Assembly (NCBI RefSeq): GCF_000738085.1
Contig: NZ_JPRS01000013.1
Span: forward strand, 1 to 64,000
DNA length: 64,000 bases
Direction of reading: 5' to 3'
DNA from: Cryobacterium sp. MLB-32
GTDB taxonomy: Bacteria > Actinomycetota > Actinomycetes > Actinomycetales > Microbacteriaceae
Numbering within the stretch: position 1 is the stretch's first letter; each line of letters begins with the position of its first letter. Below the pieces are notes generated by a model. That model was not told where the DNA came from and did not search any database. It worked only from the letters and a program-made list of their open reading frames with translations. The position numbers were made by a program, and so were the translations under genes. Below are positions 9,227 to 17,126 of this stretch, one piece after another.

Positions 9227-10264
9227 ATGTATCCACTCTTCTTCTCGCTCATCCTGACCCGGCTGGATCCGGAGCGAGCACACCACCTGGCGTTCAGTGC
9301 CATACAGATGCTCCCGCGTCTGGGGCTTTCCCGCGCCGTACACCACTTCACTCGCCCGCGCACCGATCTGAGCGTCAGCACCCTCGGCCTGCGTTTCGAG
9401 TCGCCTTTCGGCGTGGCCGCCGGTTTCGACAAGGATGGCGAAGCCGTGCTCGGCCTGGGTGCGCTCGGCTTCGGGCACGTCGAGGTGGGTACCCTCACAG
9501 CGGTCGCCCAACCCGGGAATCCCCGACCACGCCTCTTTCGGCTGATTCCCGACCACGCGGTGATCAACCGAATGGGTTTCAACAATCGTGGAGCGGCCGC
9601 GGCCGCTCCACGATTGACGCGAATCCGGCACGTCGCCGGCCGACCGGTGCTCGGAATCAATATCGGAAAGAGCCGTGTCACGGCCGTCGACGATGCCATC
9701 GAGGACTACCTCGTGAGCACGCGCCTCCTCGCCCCACTTGCGGATTACCTCGTGGTCAACGTCAGCTCGCCCAATACTCCCGGCCTGCGTGGGCTGCAGG
9801 AACTGGACCGATTGGCTCCGTTGCTCACGGCAGTGAAGGAAGCCGCAGCCTCGACGCCCCTCCTCGTCAAGATCGCGCCAGATCTGAGCGACGAGGAGGT
9901 GCTGCGTATTTCGGGCCTGGCCGTTGAGCTGGGGCTGGACGGCATTATCGCGACCAACACCACGCTGTCGCGTGAGAACCTGAAGACGGAATCGGCCGTC
10001 GTGACGGCGGCCGGGGCGGGCGGTCTTTCCGGGGCGCCTCTGGCAGGCCGATCTCTCGAGGTGCTCACACTGATTCGCAGTGTTGTTCCCGGCGACTTCT
10101 GCGTGGTGTCGGTGGGTGGTGTCGACACGGCCGAGGACGTCGCCGAACGCTTGGCCGCCGGAGCCACTCTCGTGCAGGGGTACACGGCCTTTCTCTACCG
10201 TGGGCCGCTGTGGGCACGCCGGATCAACCGCGGTCTCGATCGCCTGCGTACCGGGGCGCGCTGA
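9227..10264 (+). CDS. pyrD: Dihydroorotate dehydrogenase (quinone), class 2
   Basis: 345-residue membrane-associated flavoenzyme oxidising dihydroorotate to orotate with quinone as acceptor, the fourth step of pyrimidine synthesis. The N-terminal hydrophobic helix (MYPLFFSLILTRLDPE) is the class 2 membrane anchor. Motifs GVAAGFDKDG (62-71), NRMGFNN (114-120), NVSSPNTPGLR (178-188, catalytic serine of class 2) and IATNTT are clear. The frame is open upstream through nrdR, but the homology begins at this ATG. Codons 119-130 form a 34 bp perfect palindrome, described separately. Confidence 0.96.
   Translation: MYPLFFSLILTRLDPERAHHLAFSAIQMLPRLGLSRAVHHFTRPRTDLSVSTLGLRFESPFGVAAGFDKDGEAVLGLGALGFGHVEVGTLTAVAQPGNPRPRLFRLIPDHAVINRMGFNNRGAAAAAPRLTRIRHVAGRPVLGINIGKSRVTAVDDAIEDYLVSTRLLAPLADYLVVNVSSPNTPGLRGLQELDRLAPLLTAVKEAAASTPLLVKIAPDLSDEEVLRISGLAVELGLDGIIATNTTLSRENLKTESAVVTAAGAGGLSGAPLAGRSLEVLTLIRSVVPGDFCVVSVGGVDTAEDVAERLAAGATLVQGYTAFLYRGPLWARRINRGLDRLRTGAR
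9583..9616. repeat. 34 bp perfect palindrome inside pyrD
   Basis: Two 17-base arms with no spacer, centred between 9599 and 9600. The left half starts CAATCGTGGAGCGG and the right half ends CCGCTCCACGATTG. The centre reads GCGGCCGCGGCCGC. It falls on codons 119-130, encoding an Ala run after the NRMGFNN motif. Confidence 0.97.
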
Positions 10265-10343
10265 CCTTTCCCATCTTTCTTCTAGTCACGAGGACCCAGG
10301 CGCGCAATACTTGCGGTGTTCGATCGACAAGCGGGAGTTTTTC

Positions 10344-11786
10344 ATGGATGACGTCCGAGCGGCTGAGGACGGCCCGGTAGCTGGCCCCGCGTCCTGGGTC
10401 GAGGGCGGAAGAGACATCCGATCCGTTGACGTCGGCGGCTCCGCGCTCCAGATCACCTACGGGCACCGTAGCTGGCACGTGCCGCTGGAACGGCCCGTGC
10501 TGACCCTCGTGGGTCGCTCCTCGCCGGCGAGGACGATCGATGCTCGGTCCGGCGTCGTTCCCTATGTCGACATCGGCGGACGACTGGGAGCGCTGTCCGA
10601 GTGGATCGGTGGCAGCAGTCCGTTCGCTGTGGCGGTCCTTCAGGGGCACGGCGGCGCCGGCAAGACGCGGCTGGCGGTTGAACTCTGCCGTGTGGCCGAA
10701 GCCAGGCGCTGGCTCACCGGACTGCTCCGGCACTCCGTGGACACGCTCGGACTCGCGGACCTTGCCGACACCCCGGCGCCCCGCCTCGTGATCGTCGACG
10801 GGGGAGAGAACCGTCGAGCCCAGCTTGAGGTCGTGCTCCCTACCCTGCGGCTCTCAGCGAGCGAGCTTTATCCCGTTCGAGTGGTCGTGCTGGTGCGCTC
10901 GGCTCGCGGGGGACTCGAAGGCGGTCTGGAATCGCTCACCTCTGGCAGGGGCGCCGATGCCGACACCATTCTTGAGACGTCGTCCGTTTTCGACCTCGAT
11001 GGGCTGATGCCAACAGCGTCCGAGAGCGCTGAGCTCCTCCGAACGGTCGCGATCGCTCTGCGTTCCGGTGTCGGGCCCGCCCAGCGTATGTCGGTTGAGG
11101 CGGATATCATTCCGGCGCTGAACGGTGAGGCGCCGATGAGGACAACCGTCACCGCACTGCTCCGGGCACGGCATCGCGATGACCTGCTCGGCCCCGATCT
11201 GATGGAAGGCCTCCTGCGATATGAAGAGGAATCCTGGGGAAACGTGACGAACGTGCACGTCGATGCGGGTCCCACGTTTCGACGCAGGGTGGTCGCCCTC
11301 GCGGCACTGGCCGGTGCCCGCGGCGAAAACGAGGCGGCACACCTGTTCGCCGCGCTCCCCGAACTGGCCCAGAGCAGCCGTTTCGAACGCCAGCGCATTG
11401 CCCGGTGGGTTCACGACCTGTACCCGGGACCGCTCTGGTGGAATCCGATGGCCAGGGGCCTCCTCGCCGAGCACCTCGTCGCGTCCTCGCTGCGCGACGT
11501 GCCGGAAGCCCTGGATGCCGTCCTGAGCAGGCGTCGGCCCGAGAACCTCGTGCAACCGCTGGTGATGCTGACGCGGATCTGCGCGGATGATCCAGCCTTC
11601 GCCTCGACGGTGAGACCGGTCGTGATCTCCCTGCAGGAGCAGCTCCGACGTCAGGCGGCGTTCCAGCTCGCTGAAAGGGACGACGTGCATGCCCTGCTCA
11701 GCGGAACGATGCTCTCCGATGTGCTGGAGCGCTCCCTGAGCGTGATCGCAAGGCCGTTCGACCCGTCCCTCTCCGACATCGCATGA
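10344..11786 (+). CDS. STAND-type P-loop NTPase, probably lacking C-terminal repeats
   Basis: 480-residue protein with a nucleotide-binding core. Walker A is GHGGAGKTR (residues 101-109), preceded by a hydrophobic strand, and a Walker B-like strand RLVIVDGG spans 147-154. The layout resembles actinobacterial STAND/NB-ARC-like ATPases, which usually carry long TPR or similar repeats after a winged-helix region. Here the protein ends about where repeats should begin (WWNPMARGLLAEHL near 369-382), so it looks truncated. A GGGAG ribosome site precedes the ATG. The first 50 residues match no effector domain I know. It stands alone between pyrD and a convergent App1 gene. Role unknown: signalling, regulation or a decayed defence gene are all possible. 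Confidence 0.6.
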   Translation: MDDVRAAEDGPVAGPASWVEGGRDIRSVDVGGSALQITYGHRSWHVPLERPVLTLVGRSSPARTIDARSGVVPYVDIGGRLGALSEWIGGSSPFAVAVLQGHGGAGKTRLAVELCRVAEARRWLTGLLRHSVDTLGLADLADTPAPRLVIVDGGENRRAQLEVVLPTLRLSASELYPVRVVVLVRSARGGLEGGLESLTSGRGADADTILETSSVFDLDGLMPTASESAELLRTVAIALRSGVGPAQRMSVEADIIPALNGEAPMRTTVTALLRARHRDDLLGPDLMEGLLRYEEESWGNVTNVHVDAGPTFRRRVVALAALAGARGENEAAHLFAALPELAQSSRFERQRIARWVHDLYPGPLWWNPMARGLLAEHLVASSLRDVPEALDAVLSRRRPENLVQPLVMLTRICADDPAFASTVRPVVISLQEQLRRQAAFQLAERDDVHALLSGTMLSDVLERSLSVIARPFDPSLSDIA

Positions 11787-11829
11787 GCGCGTCAGACGTC
11801 GACCGCGGTCACCTTCGGATGGCCGCTGG

Positions 11830-12903
11830 CTACAGCAGACCGTATTCCGCGAGCTGATTGGCGAGACTGGACCCATCAGGTCCGTAGACCCAGGGAGACT
11901 CCTCCGTTCCCTCGACAGCATCCTTCGATCGGCTGCCGGCAAGAACTGCTTCGCTCGGGGACAACTGGCGGATGGCGACGGCCGCAACACTCCCGGGAAA
12001 CTCCTGCATGAACTCGCTGTAGATGGCCTCGTCGTGTTGGCCGTCGTCACCGATCAGGATCCAACGCATGTCCGGAAATTCCAGGGCGAGGCGGCGCAGA
12101 TTTTCGCGCTTGTGCTCCCGGCCGCTGCGGAAAAGTCGGTCGTGGGTCGGTCCCCAGTCGGTCAGCAGGAGGGCTCCGGACGGGTACAGGTTGCGAGAAA
12201 GGAACCTGGTCAGGGTGGGCGCGACGTTCCACGCGCCCGTCGACAGGTAGATCACGGGAGCTCCGGGAGAGGCCGCTGCCAGGCGTTCCAGGAAGACGGC
12301 CATGCCAGGGGTGGGAACCCGGGCATGCTCGTCAAGGACGAAAGTATTCCACGCGGCCAGAAGAGGGCGGGGAAGGGTGGTCACCATAACGGTGTCGTCC
12401 ACATCAGAGACGATCCCGCGCGTGGTCCCGGGAGCCACAATCAGCACGGGGGCCTCCTGCACCGCGGAGTTCTCCGTGTGCAGCCTGGCCACGTGCCACC
12501 CCGGCGTCAGAGAAACCTGAACGACAGCGTCAACGACGCCGCCCCTGTCGGCCTCGACCTCATGGATCTCGCCGCTGATCTCAATGGTCACAATGACGGC
12601 CTTGACCGGCACACTCGTGAAACTCCGCCACCCGCGGATGCCCGCGTCGCGTCCGTCCGTTCGGGGCTTCTTCTCCCGCGGCACAGAGCCGGGCTTCTCT
12701 GGCTTGGCCAGCAGAACACGGCACAAGATTCGAACCCACCCGGTCGACCCGTAGCCGGTGAACGGGATAACCATCGGGCGATAGCCACGCTTGCGCGCGA
12801 ATCCTTCACGGCGGTCGTGCAACCAGTCCTCGATTCGGGCCGCACGGTGCATCATCTGAGCGGGAGTGAGCGCGATCGGCGTCTTGTCTCGGGACTCTGG
12901 CAC
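11830..12903 (-). CDS. App1-family phosphatase (DUF2183, HAD-like)
   Basis: 357-residue protein of the App1 family, named for the yeast actin-patch phosphatidate phosphatase. The catalytic HAD motif is D167-V-D169-D-T171, followed by conserved STGAWN and GDDGQHDEAIY, all typical of the family's C-terminal catalytic domain (about 160-320). The preceding 90-160 region is a beta-rich domain. The start is GTG with GAGGG upstream. Bacterial members are generally uncharacterised; a lipid phosphatase activity is inferred from the yeast enzyme only. It is divergent from the TetR gene. Confidence 0.85.
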   Translation of the reverse strand: MPESRDKTPIALTPAQMMHRAARIEDWLHDRREGFARKRGYRPMVIPFTGYGSTGWVRILCRVLLAKPEKPGSVPREKKPRTDGRDAGIRGWRSFTSVPVKAVIVTIEISGEIHEVEADRGGVVDAVVQVSLTPGWHVARLHTENSAVQEAPVLIVAPGTTRGIVSDVDDTVMVTTLPRPLLAAWNTFVLDEHARVPTPGMAVFLERLAAASPGAPVIYLSTGAWNVAPTLTRFLSRNLYPSGALLLTDWGPTHDRLFRSGREHKRENLRRLALEFPDMRWILIGDDGQHDEAIYSEFMQEFPGSVAAVAIRQLSPSEAVLAGSRSKDAVEGTEESPWVYGPDGSSLANQLAEYGLL

Positions 12904-12990
12904 CCCTCAAGTCTCTCATGTACGCGGTGCTCGGGGGGCACAGCACCGTGCCCTACCCCCAAAATAGGGATGCGGGCGGGTGACACGTAG

Positions 12991-13001
12991 TATTGGCAAT
13001 A
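12991..13001. promoter_or_regulatory. Small palindrome before the TetR gene, possible operator
   Basis: TATTGGCAATA is an 11-base dyad (TATTG, G, CAATA) lying 16 bases before the TetR start and between divergent genes. The position suits autorepression, but the site is short and no second copy is seen before the transporter genes. Confidence 0.3.
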
Positions 13002-13017
13002 ATGTACAGGGGGACAG

Positions 13018-13707
13018 ATGTCGCACGTCGACTTTATTAGTGAAGAGAGCGTGGCCCCAGGAACACCGGGCCGGGCGGAACCGATCCAGCAGCGCAGCGC
13101 CGCGCGGCTGTCCGGTCTGCTGGACGCCGCGGCGGCCGTCGTCGATGAGGTCGGGTTCGACCGCATCACGACGGCCATGATTGCGGAGCGCGCCGGCGCC
13201 TCGATCGGCACGGTTTACCGGTACTACCCGGATAGGGTTGCCGTGCTCAATGCCCTGCACGAGCGCGCCGTGCTCCGACTGCGAGAACGCGTCGTCGCCG
13301 AACTCGGCACGAACAAGCCCGAAACGTGGTGGGATGCGGTCGACGGTGCAATCACGGCCTTCGTCAGCCTCTACCGGTCGGAGCCTGGTTTTCGGATCCT
13401 CAATTTTGCGGACCGCGAGCGCCCGCTGATCGGTGAGGAACCAGATCTGGAATCCGGGTCCTTTTCCCGTCAGCTGGCGGCCGCGTTCGAAGAAGAGTTC
13501 GGGCTGCCCCAGGAACCGGACCTGACGTTTCGGCTCGAGGTCGCGGTCGAGCTTGCGGACGCTCTTCTGTCCCGAGCCTTCCAGGTGGACCCCCTGGGGG
13601 ACGAGCAGTTCATCGCGGAATGCCGTCGTGTCATTCGGACCTACCTGGAGAGTTTCTATGGGCCGATCGTTCCGATCGCGCCCGCGAGCATCGAGCAGAT
13701 CGGGTAG
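13018..13707 (+). CDS. TetR/AcrR family transcriptional regulator
   Basis: 229-residue TetR-type repressor. The helix-turn-helix is at about residues 30-72 (GLLDAAAAVVDEVGF, then MIAERAGASIGTVYRYYPDR), with an all-helical ligand domain after it. Ribosome site is the GGGGGA shortly before the ATG. It lies 98 bases before an osmolyte ABC transporter on the same strand, so it may control that operon, the divergent App1 gene, or only itself. The ligand is unknown. Confidence 0.9.
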   Translation: MSHVDFISEESVAPGTPGRAEPIQQRSAARLSGLLDAAAAVVDEVGFDRITTAMIAERAGASIGTVYRYYPDRVAVLNALHERAVLRLRERVVAELGTNKPETWWDAVDGAITAFVSLYRSEPGFRILNFADRERPLIGEEPDLESGSFSRQLAAAFEEEFGLPQEPDLTFRLEVAVELADALLSRAFQVDPLGDEQFIAECRRVIRTYLESFYGPIVPIAPASIEQIG

Positions 13708-13744
13708 CGGTTCGGCAATCCATTTTGCCTCCGGCGTCGAACCG
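13708..13744. repeat. Inverted repeat after the TetR gene
   Basis: CGGTTCG and CGAACCG are separated by 23 bases, starting directly after the TetR stop codon. It could be a weak terminator or a binding site ahead of the opuC-like operon. Confidence 0.3.
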
Positions 13745-13805
13745 TGGTTGGCTTGATTATCTGGTTTGTGTCGATTCGGCGCCACGCGAGGAATGAGCCA
13801 CCTGA

Positions 13806-14690
13806 ATGATCGAATTTCGTTCTGTTTCGAAGCAGTTTCCCGACGGTACGCTGGCCGTGCAGGATTTCAGCCTGACCATCCCGTCGCGCAAGACCACGGT
13901 GCTGGTGGGCACGTCGGGCTCGGGGAAGACGACCCTTCTGCGCATGATCAATCGCATGGTGGATCCGAGCAGTGGTTCGATTGAGATCGATGGCGCGGAT
14001 ATCGCCACCCTGGAGCCCGTCGGTCTGCGGCGCAGCATCGGCTACGTGATGCAGAACTCCGGCCTGTTGCCGCATCGGAAGGTCATCGACAACGTCGCGA
14101 CCGTCCCTCTGTTGCGCGGCGTCCCTCGAAAGACAGCGCGCGCGGACGCCCTTCTGCTGCTCGATACCGTTGGACTTGACCGGTCCCTCGCCGATCGGTA
14201 CCCGAGCCAGCTTTCGGGAGGCCAGCAACAGCGCGTGGGCGTGGCCAGGGGGCTGGCCGTCAATCCCAATATCCTGCTCATGGACGAACCTTTCGGAGCC
14301 GTAGATCCCATCGTTCGCGCCGAGCTGCAGCAGGAGCTGCTGCGCCTGCAGCGCGAGCTCGATAAGACCGTGGTGTTCGTCACGCACGACATCGACGAGG
14401 CATTCCTGCTCGGGGATCAGGTGGTTATCCTGCGCACCGGTGGCCTGGTCGCGCAGGTCGGCACACCCGCTGAAATTCTGTCCAACCCCGCCGATGACTT
14501 TGTGGCGAGCTTTGTCGGCGCCGATCGCGGAAAGCGTGCACTGCATCTGGAGAGTAGGCCGGACGGTGATGTGGTCGTGGACTCCGAGGGGCGCCTCGCC
14601 GGCGTGTTCGTTGCTCCCGCGGTACGAGGAAACAAGGCCGGCCCCCTCGCGGGGTCGGGTGCTCCGGCGCAGGGTGGGGATTCGCGGTGA
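13806..14690 (+). CDS. opuCA: Glycine betaine/choline-type ABC transporter, ATP-binding subunit
   Basis: 294-residue ATPase of the OpuC/ProV type, energising uptake of compatible solutes such as glycine betaine, carnitine or choline. Walker A is GTSGSGKTT, the signature is LSGGQQQR, Walker B runs into LLMDEPFGAVD, and the switch histidine is in VFVTHD. The Q-loop region MQNSGLLPHRKVIDN is typical of betaine importers. It is shorter than Bacillus OpuCA and lacks paired CBS domains, so osmotic sensing through CBS modules is absent. First gene of a four-gene operon with overlapping starts and stops. Confidence 0.92.
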   Translation: MIEFRSVSKQFPDGTLAVQDFSLTIPSRKTTVLVGTSGSGKTTLLRMINRMVDPSSGSIEIDGADIATLEPVGLRRSIGYVMQNSGLLPHRKVIDNVATVPLLRGVPRKTARADALLLLDTVGLDRSLADRYPSQLSGGQQQRVGVARGLAVNPNILLMDEPFGAVDPIVRAELQQELLRLQRELDKTVVFVTHDIDEAFLLGDQVVILRTGGLVAQVGTPAEILSNPADDFVASFVGADRGKRALHLESRPDGDVVVDSEGRLAGVFVAPAVRGNKAGPLAGSGAPAQGGDSR

Positions 14691-15367
14691 CCTGGTTGTG
14701 GTCGAACCTCGACCTGATTTGGGATCGCACCCTGGATCACCTCGTGTTGAGCATTCCGCCGATCATCCTGAGTTTTGTGATCGCCCTACCCTTGGGTTGG
14801 CTGGCCCATCGATACCGCGTGAGCCGGGGTCTTATCCTGACCGCTGTCGGTCTGCTCTATGCGATTCCGTCTTTTCCGCTCTTCATCGTGCTGCCCTTCA
14901 TCGTGGGTACAACCCTGCGCTCACCGCTCAACCTGATCATCGCCCTCACGCTCTACGGCGTGGCCCTGATGGTGCGCGTGGTCGCAGACGCGCTCGGGTC
15001 CGTTGATCCAGACGTTCGCCGGTCGGCCTCGGCCATCGGATTCTCCTCCCGAACGGAGTTCTGGCAGGTTGAGCTTCCCCTGGCCGGACCGGTGTTGTTG
15101 GCAGGGCTCCGGGTCGTCACCGTCAGCACGGTGAGTCTCGCGACCGTCGGTGCCCTCATCGGTGCGCAAAGCCTCGGCAGTCTCTTCACCGACGGGTTTC
15201 AACGCGGTATCCAGGCCGAGATCATTGCCGGCATTGTCGCCACTGTCGTTCTCGCCCTTGTTCTTGACCGCGCGCTCGTCTTCGTCGGCAGGCTACTCAT
15301 GCCGTGGAATCGTGCCCCTCGGGTCACGGCGACTCATGCGCCACTGCGTTCGGGGGCGTCGGCATGA
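14687..15367 (+). CDS. opuCB: Osmolyte ABC transporter permease
   Basis: 226-residue membrane permease of the BPD-transport family with about six hydrophobic segments. The coupling-loop region reads VRVVADALGSVDPDVRRSASAIGFSS, then ELPLAGPVLLAG. GTG start with a four-base overlap with the ATPase. It pairs with the second permease downstream to form a heterodimeric channel, as in OpuC (OpuCB/OpuCD). Confidence 0.9.
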   Translation: MTWLWSNLDLIWDRTLDHLVLSIPPIILSFVIALPLGWLAHRYRVSRGLILTAVGLLYAIPSFPLFIVLPFIVGTTLRSPLNLIIALTLYGVALMVRVVADALGSVDPDVRRSASAIGFSSRTEFWQVELPLAGPVLLAGLRVVTVSTVSLATVGALIGAQSLGSLFTDGFQRGIQAEIIAGIVATVVLALVLDRALVFVGRLLMPWNRAPRVTATHAPLRSGASA

Positions 15368-16071
15368 ATTACTTCACCGAGGCGCTGGCCTGGTTGGTAG
15401 ACCCCGCCAATTACACGGGGCCGAACGCCATCGGCATCCGGGTGCTTCAGCATCTGGGATTCACCCTCGTCACCCTCGTGTTGGCATCGTTGATCGCCAT
15501 TCCCCTCGGTTTCGTGATTGGGCACACGGGTCGAGGGCGCGGATTGGCTGTCGGGACGTCGGGCGCCTTTCGCGCCATCCCCACCCTGGGGCTCTTGACC
15601 CTCGTGGCGCTGACGGTCGGTATCGGGCTGACCGCGCCCTACGTGGCATTGACGGTGCTGGCCATCCCGCCCATCCTGGCCGGCGCCTACGCCGGATTTG
15701 AGGCCATCGATCGCGCGACAATCGATTCCGCGAGGGCTGTCGGCATGTCTGAGAGTCAGATTGTGCGCAAGGTTGAGTTGCCGCTCGGACTGCCGCTGTT
15801 GATCGGCGGACTCCGGTCGGCAACCCTGCAAATTGTGGCGACGGCGACCCTCGCTGCCTACCTCGCCGACTTCGGCCTGGGGCGCTACCTGTTTGCGGGG
15901 TTGAAAACCCGTGACTATGCCGAAATGCTCGGAGGGTCCATTCTCGTCATTCTCCTCGCGCTCGCGCTTGAGGGCTTCTTCACGCTCCTGCAAAAACTGG
16001 TTGTTCCCCGCGGCGTAGCGGCGGGACGCCCCACAAACATCCGGTCCGGTTCTACACAATCGGCCCGGTGA
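15364..16071 (+). CDS. opuCD: Osmolyte ABC transporter permease, second subunit
   Basis: 235-residue permease, second half of the OpuC-like channel. The conserved loop reads IDSARAVGMSESQIVRKVELPLGLPLL. I chose the ATG at 15364, which overlaps the previous stop as ATGA; the frame is open further upstream inside the preceding gene. About six membrane helices. The last bases overlap a GTG from which the binding-protein frame is also open. Confidence 0.9.
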   Translation: MNYFTEALAWLVDPANYTGPNAIGIRVLQHLGFTLVTLVLASLIAIPLGFVIGHTGRGRGLAVGTSGAFRAIPTLGLLTLVALTVGIGLTAPYVALTVLAIPPILAGAYAGFEAIDRATIDSARAVGMSESQIVRKVELPLGLPLLIGGLRSATLQIVATATLAAYLADFGLGRYLFAGLKTRDYAEMLGGSILVILLALALEGFFTLLQKLVVPRGVAAGRPTNIRSGSTQSAR

Positions 16072-16100
16072 TGGAATTCGCCATCACGGAAGGAAAACGC

Positions 16101-17027
16101 ATGTTCACAGTACACAGAGGCCGACTCGCGCTCATCAGCGTGGTCGCGGTTGGAGCCGTCGTCGCTCTTGCAGGGTGCGCGTCCGGTGATCCCCTGGGCG
16201 GTGGAAGTGGGTCGTCCGCGGACGCTCAGACACTCGTCGTGGGATCTCAGGACTACTACTCGAACGAGATCATCGCCGAAATCTACTCTCAGGCGCTGGA
16301 GGCCAACGGGTTCACCGTTGATCGCAGCTTCCGCATCGGCCAGCGGGAGGTCTACCTACCCGAGCTGAAGGCCGGTGGAATCGATGTCTTCCCCGAGTAC
16401 ACGGGAAGCCTGCTGCAGGCTCTGAAGACAGACGCCCCGGGCGGAACGAGCGATGAGATCTACACGCAGTTGACGGAAGCGCTGCCCGCCGGGCTGCGCG
16501 CTCTCGACAAGGCGGAAGCCTCTGATCAGAATTCCTGGACGGTGACGCAGGCCTTCGCCGACCGGTACAACCTCACGGACATCGCCTCGCTCACGAACGT
16601 GACAGAGCCCATCACAGTCGGAGGTAACTCAGAGCTGCTCACGCGAGTCTATGGGCCGGACGCGCTCAAGGAGACGTACGGTATTGAGACAGCTGGATTT
16701 GTCCCCATCGAAGATGGCGGCGGACCGCTGACTGTCAAGGCGCTCGTGGACGGCGACATCCAGCTGGCGAACATTTACACGGCCAACCCGAACATCGAAT
16801 CTGACAAGCTCGTCGCCCTATCGGATCCGGACGGTCTGTTCTTCGCCGACAACGTCGTACCTGTCGTGTCTGAGAAGGTCGATGAGAAGGCCGCGGCGGT
16901 GCTCAACAAGGTCAGTGCCGCACTCGCCGCTGGCGATCTCCCGAGCCTAAACGCCGAGAGTGTGAACGACCAGAAGTCGGCGGATGTCATTGCCGCCGCC
17001 TGGTTGAAGCAGGCCAACCTCTTCTAA
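16101..17027 (+). CDS. opuCC: Osmolyte ABC transporter substrate-binding lipoprotein
   Basis: 308-residue periplasmic-type binding protein anchored as a lipoprotein: signal peptide then lipobox LAGC with the lipidated Cys at residue 26. The mature part belongs to the OpuAC/OsmF-like family (LVVGSQDYYSNEIIAEIY, then FPEYTGSLL, typical of quaternary-amine binders). The ATG at 16101 is preferred because GGAAGG lies just upstream and it gives a normal signal peptide; the frame is open from a GTG at 16068. Ends the operon at a large inverted repeat. Confidence 0.92.
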   Translation: MFTVHRGRLALISVVAVGAVVALAGCASGDPLGGGSGSSADAQTLVVGSQDYYSNEIIAEIYSQALEANGFTVDRSFRIGQREVYLPELKAGGIDVFPEYTGSLLQALKTDAPGGTSDEIYTQLTEALPAGLRALDKAEASDQNSWTVTQAFADRYNLTDIASLTNVTEPITVGGNSELLTRVYGPDALKETYGIETAGFVPIEDGGGPLTVKALVDGDIQLANIYTANPNIESDKLVALSDPDGLFFADNVVPVVSEKVDEKAAAVLNKVSAALAAGDLPSLNAESVNDQKSADVIAAAWLKQANLF

Positions 17028-17035
17028 TCCCGGCG

Positions 17036-17109
17036 AATTCGACGGAGATCTTCCGCGTTTCGCGTGACCTGCCAGCAGGCCGCTGAAACGGGAGGATCTC
17101 CGTCGAATT
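17036..17109. terminator. Long inverted repeat, likely bidirectional terminator
   Basis: The left arm (17036-17061, AATTCGACGGAGATCTTCC...) and right arm (17085-17109, ...GGATCTCCGTCGAATT) are complementary over about 25 bases with one mismatch and one bulge. The 23-base loop itself holds CCTGC-CA-GCAGG. It separates convergent operons. No long T tract is present on either side. Confidence 0.7.
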
Positions 17110-17126
17110 GTTCGCGTACGAACCGC

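Noticed and set aside
10854-12050. 398-codon minus-strand frame over the STAND gene and App1 end
   Set aside because: Composite antisense frame without motifs; the plus-strand STAND frame has a ribosome site and Walker A motif.
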